Shown one piece after another: positions 1-12,122 of a stretch of DNA of 64,000 nucleotides. Made by a program: the position numbers and the translations under genes. The stretch's first letter is position 1; each line of letters starts with the position of its first letter. This DNA is from Cloeon dipterum (taxonomy: Eukaryota; Arthropoda; Insecta; Ephemeroptera; Baetidae): the NCBI RefSeq assembly GCF_949628265.1, contig NC_088786.1, forward strand, positions 248,001 through 312,000, given 5' to 3'. The notes under the pieces are model-generated. The model saw only the letters and a list, made by a program, of their open reading frames with translations. It was not told the DNA's origin and ran no database searches.

Positions 1-1458
1 AATTCAATTAAACTTCAGATGATTGGTCGATCCCATGGAAAAGAATCCATAGTTTTGTTCATGCGTTCTTGGATATATATAAAACTTCAGATGATTGGTC
101 CATCCCATGACAAAGAATCGAGAGTTTTGTTCTTGCGTTCTTGGAATTCATTCAAACTTCAGATGATTGGTCGATCCCATGACAAAGAATCAATAGTTTT
201 GGTCTTGCGTGCTTGGAAATCAATCAAACTTCAGATGATTGGTCGATCCTATGACAAAGAATCGATATATTTGGTCTCGCTTTCTTGAATATCCATCAAA
301 CTTCAGATGATTGGTCGATCCCATGAAAAAGAATCGATAGCGTTGGATTAAAATTCTTGAAATTCCATCAAACTTTAGTTGATTGGTCGATCCCATAACA
401 AAGAATCGAGAGTTTTGTTCTTGCGTTCTTGGAATTCAATCAAACTTCAGATGATTGGTCGATCCCATGACAAAGAATCGATAGTTTTGTTCATGCGTTC
501 TTAGAATTCAAACAAACTTCAGATGATTGGTCGATCCCATGACAAAGAATCAATAGTTTTGGTCTTGCTTTTTTGGAATTCCATCTAACTTCAGATGATT
601 GGTCGATCCCATATCAAAGAATCGAGAGTTTTGTTCTTGCGTTCTTGGAATTCAATCAAACTTCAGATGATTGGTCGATCCCATGACAAAGAATCAATAG
701 TTTTGGTCTTGCTTTTTTGGAATTCCATCTAACTTCAGATGATTGGTCGATCCCATATCAAAGAATCGAGAGTTTTGTTCTTGCGTTCTTGGAATTCAAT
801 CAAACTTCAGATGATTGGTCGATCCCATGAAACAGAATCGATAGTTTTGTTCTTGCGTTCCTCGAATTCAATCAAACTTCAGAAGATTGGTCGATCCCAT
901 GAAAAAGAATCGATAGCGTTGGATAAAAATTCTTGGAATTCCATCAAACTTTAGTTGATTGGTCGATCCCATAACAAAGAATCGAGAGTTTTGTTCTTGC
1001 GTTCTTGGAATTCAATCAAACTTCAGATGATTGGTCGATCCCATGACAAAGAATCAATAGTTTTGGTCTTGCTTTCTTGGAATTCCATCTAACTTCAGAT
1101 GATTGGTCGATCCCATGACAAAGAATCGATAGTTTTGTTCATGCGTTCTTGGAAATCAATCAAACTTCAGATGATTGGTCGATCCCATGACAAAGAATCG
1201 ATAGAGTTGGATTCAAATTCTTGGAATTCCATCAAACTTTAGTTTATTGGTTGATCCCATAACAAAGAATCGAGAGTTTTGTTCTTGCGTTCTTGGAATT
1301 CAATTAAACTTCAGATGATTGGTCGATCCCATGACAAAGAATCGATAGTTTTGTTCATGCGTTCTTGGATATATATAAAACTTCAGATGATTGGTCCATC
1401 CCATGACAAAGAATCGAGAGTTTTGTTCTTGCGTTCTTGGAATTCATTCAAACTTCAG
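1..1458 (+). repeat. Left-edge satellite segment (flank type)
   Basis: About 20 monomers cut by the window edge. The first full monomers include the type ending ggatatatataaaac (TATA-like run at 74-81) and the gagag types. A flank-specific monomer reading tttattggttgatccc lies near 1240-1260. This variant also occurs in the right flank near 61670 and 62890 but was not seen in the central core. No gene or non-satellite sequence is present. Confidence 0.9.
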
Positions 1459-4266
1459 ATGATTGGTCGATCCCATGACAAAGAATCAATAGTTTTGGTC
1501 TTGCGTGCTTGGAAATCAATCAAACTTCAGATGATTGGTCGATCCTATGACAAAGAATCGATATATTTGGTCTCGCTTTCTTGAATATCCATCAAACTTC
1601 AGATGATTGGTCGATCCCATGACAAAGAATCGATAGTTTTGGTCTTGCTTTCTTGGAATTCCATCTAACTTCAGATGATTGGTCGATCCCATGAAAAAGA
1701 ATCGATAGCGTTGGATTAAAATTCTTGAAATTCCATCAAACTTTAGTTGATTGGTCGATCCCATAACAAAGAATCGAGAGTTTTGTTCTTGCGTTCTTGG
1801 AATTCAATCAAACTTCAGATGATTGGTCGATCCCATGACAAAGAATCGATAGTTTTGTTCATGCGTTCTTAGAATTCAAACAAACTTCAGATGATTGGTC
1901 GATCCCATGACAAAGAATCAATAGTTTTGGTCTTGCGTTTTTGGAAATCAATCAAACTTCAGATGATTGGTCGATCCCATGACAAAGAATCGATAGTTTT
2001 GTTCATGCGTTCTTGGAAATCAATCAAACTTCAGATGATTGGTCGATCCCATGAAAAAGAATCGATATATTTGGTCTCGCTTTCTTGAATATCCATCAAA
2101 ATTCAGATGATTGGTCGATCCCATGACAAAGAATCAATAGTTTTAGTCTTGCGTGCTTGGAAATCAATCAAACTTCAGATGATTGGTCGATCCCATGACA
2201 AAGAATCGATAGAGTTGGATTCAAATTCTTGGAATTCCATCAAACTTTAGTTTATTGGTTGATCCCATAACAAAGAATCGAGAGTTTTGTTCTTGCGTTC
2301 TTGGAATTCAATTAAACTTCAGATGATTGGTCGATCCCATGACAAAGAATCGATAGTTTTGTTCATGCGTTCTTGGATATATATAAAACTTCAGATGATT
2401 GGTCCATCCCATGACAAAGAATCGAGAGTTTTGTTCTTGCGTTCTTGGAATTCATTCAAACTTCAGATGATTGGTCGATCCCATGACAAAGAATCAATAG
2501 TTTTGGTCTTGCGTGCTTGGAAATCAATCAAACTTCAGATGATTGGTCGATCCTATGACAAAGAATCGATATATTTGGTCTCGCTTTCTTGAATATCCAT
2601 CAAACTTCAGATGATTGGTCGATCCCATGACAAAGAATCGATAGTTTTGGTCTTGCTTTCTTGGAATTCCATCTAACTTCAGATGATTGGTCGATCCCAT
2701 GAAAAAGAATCGATAGCGTTGGATTAAAATTCTTGAAATTCCATCAAACTTTAGTTGATTGGTCGATCCCATAACAAAGAATCGAGAGTTTTGTTCTTGC
2801 GTTCTTGGAATTCAATCAAACTTCAGATGATTGGTCGATCCCATGACAAAGAATCGATAGTTTTGTTCATGCGTTCTTAGAATTCAAACAAACTTCAGAT
2901 GATTGGTCGATCCCATGACAAAGAATCAATAGTTTTGGTCTTGCGTTTTTGGAAATCTATCAAACTTCAGATGATTGGTCGATCCCATGACAAAGAATCG
3001 ATAGTTTTGTTCATGCGTTCTTAGAAATCAATCAAACTTCAGATGATTGGTCGATCCCATGAAAAAGAATCGATATATTTGGTCTCGCTTTCTTGAATAT
3101 CCATCAAAATTCAGATGATTGGTCGATCCCATGACAAAGAATCAATAGTTTTAGTCTTGCGTGCTTGGAAATCAATCAAACTTCAGATGATTGGTCGATC
3201 CCATGACAAAGAATCGATAGTTTTGTTCATGCGTTCTTGGTAATCAATCAAACATCAGATGATTGGTCGATCCCATGACAAAGAATCGATAGAGTTGGAT
3301 TCAAATTCTTGGAATTCCATCAAACTTCAGATGATTGGTAGATCCCATATCAAAGAATCGAGAGTTTTGTTCTTGCGTTCTTGGAATTCAATCAAACTTC
3401 AGATGATTGGTCGATCCCATGACAATGAATCGATATATTTGGTCTCGCTTTCTTGAATATCCATCAAAATTCAGATGATTGGTCGATCCCATGACAAAGA
3501 ATCAATAGTTTTGGTCTTGCGTGCTTGGAAATCAATCAAACTTCAGATGATTGGTCGATCCCATGACAAAGAATCGATAAATTTGGTCTCGCTTTCTTGA
3601 ATATCCATCAAACTTCAGATGATTGGTCGATCCCATATCAAAGAATCGAGAGTTTTGTTCTTGCGTTCTTGGAAATCAATCAAACTTCAGATGATTGGTC
3701 GATCCCATGACAAAGAATCAATAGTTTTGGTCTTGCTTTCTTGGAATTCCATCTAACTTCAGATGATTGGTCGATCCCATGACAAAGAATCGATAGTTTT
3801 GTTCATGCGTTCTTGGAAATCAATCAAACTTCAGATGATTGGTCGATCCCATGACAAAGAATCGATAGAGTTGGATTCAAATTCTTGGAATTCCATCAAA
3901 CTTCAGATGATTGGTAGAACCCATATCAAAGAATCGAGAGTTTTGTTCTTGCGTTCTTGGAATTCAATCAAACTTCAGATGATTAGTCGATCCCATGACA
4001 AAGAATCAATAGTTTTGGTCTTGCTTTCTTGGAATTCCATCTAACTTCAGATGATTGGTCGATCCCATATCAAAGAATCGAGAGTTTTGTTCTTGCGTTC
4101 TTGGAATTCAATCAAACTTCAGATGATTAGTCGATCCCATGACAAAGAATCAATAGTTTTGGTCTTGCTTTCTTGGAATTCAATCAAACTTCAGAAGATT
4201 GGTCGATCCCATGAAAAAGAATCGATAGCGTTGGATAAAAATTCTTGGAATTCCATCAAACTTTAG
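1459..4266 (+). repeat. 2,808-bp tandem duplication, copy 1 (39 monomers)
   Basis: This block and the next repeat the same 39-monomer order at an offset of exactly 2,808 bp (39 x 72). Matched landmarks are 1891/4699, 2287/5095, 3259/6067, 3763/6571 and 4051/6859. Differences are a handful of single bases, for example gcgtttttgg at about 1935 against gcgttcttgg at 4743. Inside copy 1 there is an older 14-monomer duplication at offset 1,008 bp, roughly 1165-2190 against 2173-3198. This is recent unequal exchange within flank-type satellite. Confidence 0.9.
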
Positions 4267-7074
4267 TTGATTGGTCGATCCCATGACAAAGAATCAATAG
4301 TTTTGGTCTTGCGTGCTTGGAAATCAATCAAACTTCAGATGATTGGTCGATCCTATGACAAAGAATCGATATATTTGGTCTCGCTTTCTTGAATATCCAT
4401 CAAACTTCAGATGATTGGTCGATCCCATGACAAAGAATCGATAGTTTTGGTCTTGCTTTCTTGGAATTCCATCTAACTTCAGATGATTGGTCGATCCCAT
4501 GAAAAAGAATCGATAGCGTTGGATTAAAATTCTTGAAATTCCATCAAACTTTAGTTGATTGGTCGATCCCATAACAAAGAATCGAGAGTTTTGTTCTTGC
4601 GTTCTTGGAATTCAATCAAACTTCAGATGATTGGTCGATCCCATGACAAAGAATCGATAGTTTTGTTCATGCGTTCTTAGAATTCAAACAAACTTCAGAT
4701 GATTGGTCGATCCCATGACAAAGAATCAATAGTTTTGGTCTTGCGTTCTTGGAAATCAATCAAACTTCAGATGATTGGTCGATCCCATGACAAAGAATCG
4801 ATAGTTTTGTTCATGCGTTCTTGGAAATCAATCAAACTTCAGATGATTGGTCGATCCCATGAAAAAGAATCGATATATTTGGTCTCGCTTTCTTGAATAT
4901 CCATCAAAATTCAGATGATTGGTCGATCCCATGACAAAGAATCAATAGTTTTAGTCTTGCGTGCTTGGAAATCAATCAAACTTCAGATGATTGGTCGATC
5001 CCATGACAAAGAATCGATAGAGTTGGATTCAAATTCTTGGAATTCCATCAAACTTTAGTTTATTGGTTGATCCCATAACAAAGAATCGAGAGTTTTGTTC
5101 TTGCGTTCTTGGAATTCAATTAAACTTCAGATGATTGGTCGATCCCATGACAAAGAATCGATAGTTTTGTTCATGCGTTCTTGGATATATATAAAACTTC
5201 AGATGATTGGTCCATCCCATGACAAAGAATCGAGAGTTTTGTTCTTGCGTTCTTGGAAATCATTCAAACTTCAGATGATTGGTCGATCCCATGACAAAGA
5301 ATCAATAGTTTTGGTCTTGCGTGCTTGGAAATCAATCAAACTTCAGATGATTGGTCGATCCTATGACAAAGAATCGATATATTTGGTCTCGCTTTCTTGA
5401 ATATCCATCAAACTTCAGATGATTGGTCGATCCCATGACAAAGAATCGATAGTTTTGGTCTTGCTTTCTTGGAATTCCATCTAACTTCAGATGATTGGTC
5501 GATCCCATGAAAAAGAATCGATAGCGTTGGATTAAAATTCTTGAAATTCCATCAAACTTTAGTTGATTGGTCGATCCCATAACAAAGAATCGAGAGTTTT
5601 GTTCTTGCGTTCTTGGAATTCAATCAAACTTCAGATGATTGGTCGATCCCATGACAAAGAATCGATAGTTTTGTTCATGCGTTCTTAGAATTCAAACAAA
5701 CTTCAGATGATTGGTCGATCCCATGACAAAGAATCAATAGTTTTGGTCTTGCGTTTTTGGAAATCTATCAAACTTCAGATGATTGGTCGATCCCATGACA
5801 AAGAATCGATAGTTTTGTTCATGCGTTCTTAGAAATCAATCAAACTTCAGATGATTGGTCGATCCCATGAAAAAGAATCGATATATTTGGTCTCGCTTTC
5901 TTGAATATCCATCAAAATTCAGATGATTGGTCGATCCCATGACAAAGAATCAATAGTTTTAGTCTTGCGTGCTTGGAAATCAATCAAACTTCAGATGATT
6001 GGTCGATCCCATGACAAAGAATCGATAGTTTTGTTCATGCGTTCTTGGTAATCAATCAAACATCAGATGATTGGTCGATCCCATGACAAAGAATCGATAG
6101 AGTTGGATTCAAATTCTTGGAATTCCATCAAACTTCAGATGATTGGTAGATCCCATATCAAAGAATCGAGAGTTTTGTTCTTGCGTTCTTGGAATTCAAT
6201 CAAACTTCAGATGATTGGTCGATCCCATGACAATGAATCGATATATTTGGTCTCGCTTTCTTGAATATCCATCAAAATTCAGATGATTGGTCGATCCCAT
6301 GACAAAGAATCAATAGTTTTGGTCTTGCGTGCTTGGAAATCAATCAAACTTCAGATGATTGGTCGATCCCATGACAAAGAATCGATAAATTTGGTCTCGC
6401 TTTCTTGAATATCCATCAAACTTCAGATGATTGGTCGATCCCATATCAAAGAATCGAGAGTTTTGTTCTTGCGTTCTTGGAAATCAATCAAACTTCAGAT
6501 GATTGGTCGATCCCATGACAAAGAATCAATAGTTTTGGTCTTGCTTTCTTGGAATTCCATCTAACTTCAGATGATTGGTCGATCCCATGACAAAGAATCG
6601 ATAGTTTTGTTCATGCGTTCTTGGAAATCAATCAAACTTCAGATGATTGGTCGATCCCATGACAAAGAATCGATAGAGTTGGATTCAAATTCTTGGAATT
6701 CCATCAAACTTCAGATGATTGGTAGAACCCATATCAAAGAATCGAGAGTTTTGTTCTTGCGTTCTTGGAATTCAATCAAACTTCAGATGATTAGTCGATC
6801 CCATGACAAAGAATCAATAGTTTTGGTCTTGCTTTCTTGGAATTCCATCTAACTTCAGATGATTGGTCGATCCCATATCAAAGAATCGAGAGTTTTGTTC
6901 TTGCGTTCTTGGAATTCAATCAAACTTCAGATGATTAGTCGATCCCATGACAAAGAATCAATAGTTTTGGTCTTGCTTTCTTGGAATTCAATCAAACTTC
7001 AGAAGATTGGTCGATCCCATGAAAAAGAATCGATAGCGTTGGATAAAAATTCTTGGAATTCCATCAAACTTTAG
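4267..7074 (+). repeat. 2,808-bp tandem duplication, copy 2 (39 monomers)
   Basis: Second copy of the 39-monomer block, directly abutting the first. The junction lies in the monomer beginning at 4267, which starts ttgattgg, the head of the type that follows an actttag ending, but continues as the caatag/gcgtgcttgg type found at 1459. That marks the crossover point to within a few bases. The copy ends at 7074, after which a normal ataacaaagaatcgagag monomer follows. Few substitutions separate it from copy 1, for example ggaaatcattc at about 5255 against ggaattcattc at about 2447. Confidence 0.9.
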
Positions 7075-7229
7075 TTGATTGGTCGATCCCATAACAAAGA
7101 ATCGAGAGTTTTGTTCTTGCGTTCTTGGAATTCAATCAAACTTCAGATGATTGGTCGATCCCATGACAAAGAATCGATAGTTTTGTTCTTGCGTTCCTCG
7201 AATTTAATCAAACTTCAGAAGATTGGTCG

Positions 7230-10200
7230 ATCCCATGACAAAGAATCGATATATTTGGTCTCGCTTTCTTGAATATCCATCAAATTTCAGATGATTGGTC
7301 GATCCCATGACAAAGAATCGATAGTTTTGGTCTTGCTTTCTTGGAATTCCATCTAACTTCAGATGATTGGTCGATCCCATGAAAAAGAATCGATAGCGTT
7401 GGATTAAAATTCTTGAAATTCCATCAAACTTTAGTTGATTGGTCGATCCCATAACAAAGAATCGAGAGTTTTGTTCTTGCGTTCTTGGAATTCAATTAAA
7501 CTTCAAATGATTGGTCGATCCCATGACAAAGAATCGATAGTTTTGTTCATGCGTTCTTAGAATTCAAACAAACTTCAGATGATTGGTCGATCCCATGACA
7601 AAGAATCAATAGTTTTGGTCTTGCGTTCTTAGAATTCAATCAAACTTCAGATGATTGATCGATCCCATGACAAAGAATCGATAGTTTTGTTCATGCGTTC
7701 TTGGAAATCAATCAAACTTCAGATGATTGGTCGATCCCATGACAAAGAATCAATAGTTTTGGTCTTGCGTTTTTGGAAATCAATCAAACTTCAGATGATT
7801 GGTCGATCCCATGAAACAGAATCGATAGTTTTGTTCTTGCGTTCCTTGAATTCAATCAAACTTCAGAAGATTGGTCGATCCCATGAAAAAGAATCGATAG
7901 CGTTGGATAAAAATTCTTGGAATTCCATCAAACTTTAGTTGATTGGTCGATCCCATAACAAAGAATCGAGAGTTTTGTTCTTGCGTTCTTGGAATTCAAT
8001 CAAACTTCACATGATTGGTCGATCCCATGACAAAGAATCGATAGTTTTGTTCTTGCATTCCTCGAATTCTATCAAACTTCAGAAGATTGGTCGATCCCAT
8101 GACAAAGAATCGATATATTTGGTCTCGCTTTCTTGAATATCCATCAAACTTCAGATGTTTGGTCGATCCCATATCAAAGAATCGAGAGTTTTGTTCTTGC
8201 GTTCTTGGAATTCAATCAAACTTCAGATGATTGGTCGATCCCATGACAAAGAATCGATAGTTTTGTTCTTGCGTTCCTCGAATTTAATCAAACTTCAGAA
8301 GATTGGTCGATCCCATGACAAAGAATCGATATATTTGGTCTCGCTTTCTTGAATATCCATCAAACTTCAGATGATTGGTCGATCCCATATCAAAGAATCG
8401 AGAGTTTTTGTCTTGCTTTCTTGGAATTCCATCTAACTTCAGATGATTGGTCGATCCCATGAAAAGAATCGATAGAGTTGGATTAAAATTCTTGGAATTC
8501 CATCAAACTTTAGTTTATTGGTTGATCCCATTACAAAGAATCGAGAGTTTTGTTCTTGCGTTCTTGGAATTCAATTAAACTTCAGATGATTGGTCGATCC
8601 CATGACAAAGAATCGATAGTTTTGTTCATGCGTTCTTGGATATATATAAAAATTCAGATGATTGGTCCATCCCATGACAAAGAATCGAGAGTTTTGTTCT
8701 TGCGTTCTTGGAATTCATTCAAACTTCAGATGATTGGTCGATCCCATGACAAAGAATCAATAGTTTTGGTCTTGCGTGCTTGGAAATCAATCAAACTTCA
8801 GATGATTGGTCGATCCTATGACAAAGAATCGATATATTTGGTCTCGCTTTCTTGAATATCCATCAAACTTCAGATGATTGGTCGATCCCATGAAAAAGAA
8901 TCGATAGCGTTGGATTAAAATTCTTGAAATTCCATCAAACTTTAGTTGATTGGTCGATCCCATAACAAAGAATCGAGAATTTTGTTCTTGCGATCTTGGA
9001 ATTCAATCAAACTTCAGATGATTGGTCGATCCCATGACAAAGAATCGATAGTTTTGTTCATGCGTTCTTAGAATTCAAACAAACTTCAGATGATTAGTCG
9101 ATCCCATGACAAAGAATCGATAGTTTTGGTCTCGCTTTCTTGAATATCCATCAAAATTCAGATGATTGGTCGATCCCATGACAAAGAATCAATAGTTTTG
9201 GTCTTGCGTGCTTGGAAATCAATCAAACTTCAGATGATTGGTCGATCCCATGACAAAGAATCGATAAATTTGGTCTCGCTTTCTTGAATATCCATCAAAC
9301 ATCAGATGATTGGTCGATCCCATATCAAAGAATCGAGAGTTTTGTTCTTGCGTTCTTGGAATTCAAACAAACTTCAGATGATTGGTCGATCCCATGACAA
9401 AGAATCAATAGTTTTGGTCTTGCTTTCTTGGAATTCCATCTAACTTCAGATGATTGGTTGATCCCATGACAAAGAATCGATAGTTTTGTTCATGCGTTCT
9501 TGGAAATCAATCAAACTTCAGATGATTGGTCGATCCCATGACAAAGAATCGATAGAGTTGGATTCAAATTCTTGGAATTCCATCAAACTTCAGATGATTG
9601 GTAGATCCCATATCAAAGAATCGAGAGTTTTGTTCTTGCGTTCTTGGAATTCAATCAAACTTCAGATGATTAGTCGATCCCATGACAAGGAATCGATAGT
9701 TTTGTTCATGCGTTCTTGGAATTCCATCAAACTTCAGTTGATTGGTCGATCCCATAACAAAGAATCGAGAGTTTTGTTCTTTCGTTCTTTGAATTCAATC
9801 AAACTTCAGATGATTGATCGATCCCATGACAAAGAATCGATATATTTGGTCTCGCTTTCTTGGATATCCATCAAACTTCAGATGATTGGTCGATCCTATA
9901 TCAAAGAATCGAGAGTTTTGTTCTTGCGTTCTTGGAATTCAATCAAACTTCAGATGATTGGTCGATCCCATGACAAAGAATCAATAGTTTTGGTCTTGCT
10001 TTCTTGGAATTCCATCTAACTTCAGATGATTGGTCGATCCCATATCAAAGAATCGAGAGTTTTGTTCTTGCGTTCTTGGAATTCAATCAAACTTCAGATG
10101 ATTGGTCGATCCCATGACAAAGAATCGATAGTTTTGTTCTTGCGTTCTTCGAATTCAATCAAACTTCAGAAGATTGGTCGATCCCATGAAAAAGAATCGA

Positions 10201-11104
10201 TAGCGTTGGATAAAAATTCTTGGAATTCCATCAAACTTTAGTTGATTGGTCGATCCCATAACAAAGAATCGAGAGTTTTGTTCTTGCGTTCTTGGAAATC
10301 AATCAAACTTCAGATGATTGGTCGATCCCATGACAAAGAATCGATAGTTTTGTTCTTGCATCCTCGAATTCTATCAAACTTCAGAAGATTGGTCGATCCC
10401 ATGACAAAGAATCGATATATTTGGTCTCGCTTTCTTGAATATCCATCAAACTTCAGATGATTGGTCGATCCCATATCAAAGAATCGAGAGTTTTGTTCTT
10501 GCGTTCTTGGAATTCAATCAAACTTCAGATGATTGGTCGATCCCATGACAAAGAATCGATAGTTTTGTTCTTGCGTTCCTCGAATTTAATCAAACTTCAG
10601 AAGATTGGTCGATCCCATGACAAAGAATCGATATATTTGGTCTCGCTTTCTTGAATATCCATCAAACTTCAGATGATTGGTCGATCCCATATCAAAGAAT
10701 CGAGAGTTTTTGTCTTGCTTTCTTGGAATTCCATCTAACTTCAGATGATTGGTCGATCCCATGACAAAGAATCGATAGTTTTGTTCATGCGTTCTTAGAA
10801 TTCAATCAAACTTCAGATGATTGGTCGATCCCATGACAAAGAATCGTTAGTTTTGTTCATGCGTCCTTGGATATATATAAAACTTCAGATGATTGGTCCA
10901 TCCCATGACAAAGAATCAAGAGTTTTGTTCTTGCGCTCTTGGAATTCATTCAAACTTCAGATGATTGGTCGATCCCATGACAAAGAATCAATAGTTTTGG
11001 TCTTGCGTGCTTGGAAATCAATCAAACTTCAGATGATTGGTCGATCCCATGACAAAGAATCGATATATTTGGTCTCGCTTTCTTGAATATCCATCAAATT
11101 TCAG
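7230..11104 (+). repeat. Duplicated satellite segment, offset 4,893 bp, copy 1
   Basis: The monomer order from about 7230 to 11104 recurs at 12123-15997. The offset of 4,893 bp equals 68 monomers minus three single-base deletions. Landmarks are 7651/12544, 7939/12832, 8155/13048, 8550/13443, 10026/14919 and 10457/15350. Both copies carry the rare ccatcaaatttcag variant at their left ends and the 71-bp monomer catgaaaagaatc near 8460 and 13353. Isolated substitutions occur, for example gatgtttgg at 8155 against gatgattgg at 13048. This transition zone mixes flank-type and core-type monomers. Confidence 0.85.
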
Positions 11105-12122
11105 ATGATTGATCGATCCCATGACAAAGAATCGATATATTTGGTCTCGCTTTCTTGGATATCCATCAAACTTCAGATGATTGGTCGATCCTATATCAAA
11201 GAATCGAGAGTTTTGTTCTTGCGTTCTTGGAATTCAATCAAACTTCAGATGATTGGTCGATCCCATGACAAAGAATCAATAGTTTTGGTCTTGCTTTCTT
11301 GGAATTCCATCTAACTTCAGATGATTGGTCGATCCCATATCAAAGAATCGAGAGTTTTGTTCTTGCGTTCTTGGAATTCAATCAAACTTCAGATGATTGG
11401 TCGATCCCATGAAACAGAATCGATAGTTTTGTTCTTGCGTTCCTCGAATTCAATCAAACTTCAGAAGATTGGTCGATCCCATGAAAAAGAATCGATAGCG
11501 TTGGATAAAAATTCTTGGAATTCCATCAAACTTTAGTTGATTGGTCGATCCCATAACAAAGAATCGAGAGTTTTGTTCTTGCGTTCTTGGAATTCAATCA
11601 AACTTCACATGATTGGTCGATCCCATGACAAAGAATCGATAGTTTTGTTCTTGCATCCTCGAATTCTATCAAACTTCAGAAGATTGGTCGATCCCATGAC
11701 AAAGAATCGATATATTTGGTCTCGCTTTCTTGAATATCCATCAAACTTCAGATGATTGGTCGATCCCATATCAAAGAATCGAGAGTTTTTGTCTTGCGTT
11801 CTTGGAATTCCATCTAACTTCAGATGATTGGTCGATCCCATGACAAAGAATCGATAGTTTTGTTCATGCGTTCTTAGAATTCAATCAAACTTCAGATGAT
11901 TGGTCGATCCCATGACAAAGAATCGTTAGTTTTGTTCATGCGTCCTTGGATATATATAAAACTTCAGATGATTGGTCCATCCCATGACAAAGAATCAAGA
12001 GTTTTGTTCTTGCGCTCTTGGAATTCATTCAAACTTCAGATGATTGGTCGATCCCATGACAAAGAATCAATAGTTTTGGTCTTGCGTGCTTGGAAATCAA
12101 TCAAACTTCAGATGATTGGTCG
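11105..12122 (+). repeat. Rearranged satellite between the two 4,893-bp offset copies
   Basis: Ordinary 72-bp monomers in an order stitched from nearby blocks. About 11105-11755 resembles 9810-10460 at an offset of 1,295 bp, and about 11821-12122 resembles 10742-11043 at an offset of 1,079 bp. It holds a 71-bp monomer with gcatcctcg starting at 11653. Nothing other than satellite is present. The patchwork implies at least two unequal exchanges after the larger duplication. Confidence 0.75.

Noticed and set aside
1516..1764. Recurrent 82-codon reverse-strand open frame (also 2524-2772, 5332-5580, 26048-26296 and many more).
   Set aside because: It is the antisense reading of one satellite block, and recurs because the block is copied. 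There is no promoter, codon signature or independent conservation beyond the DNA repeat itself.
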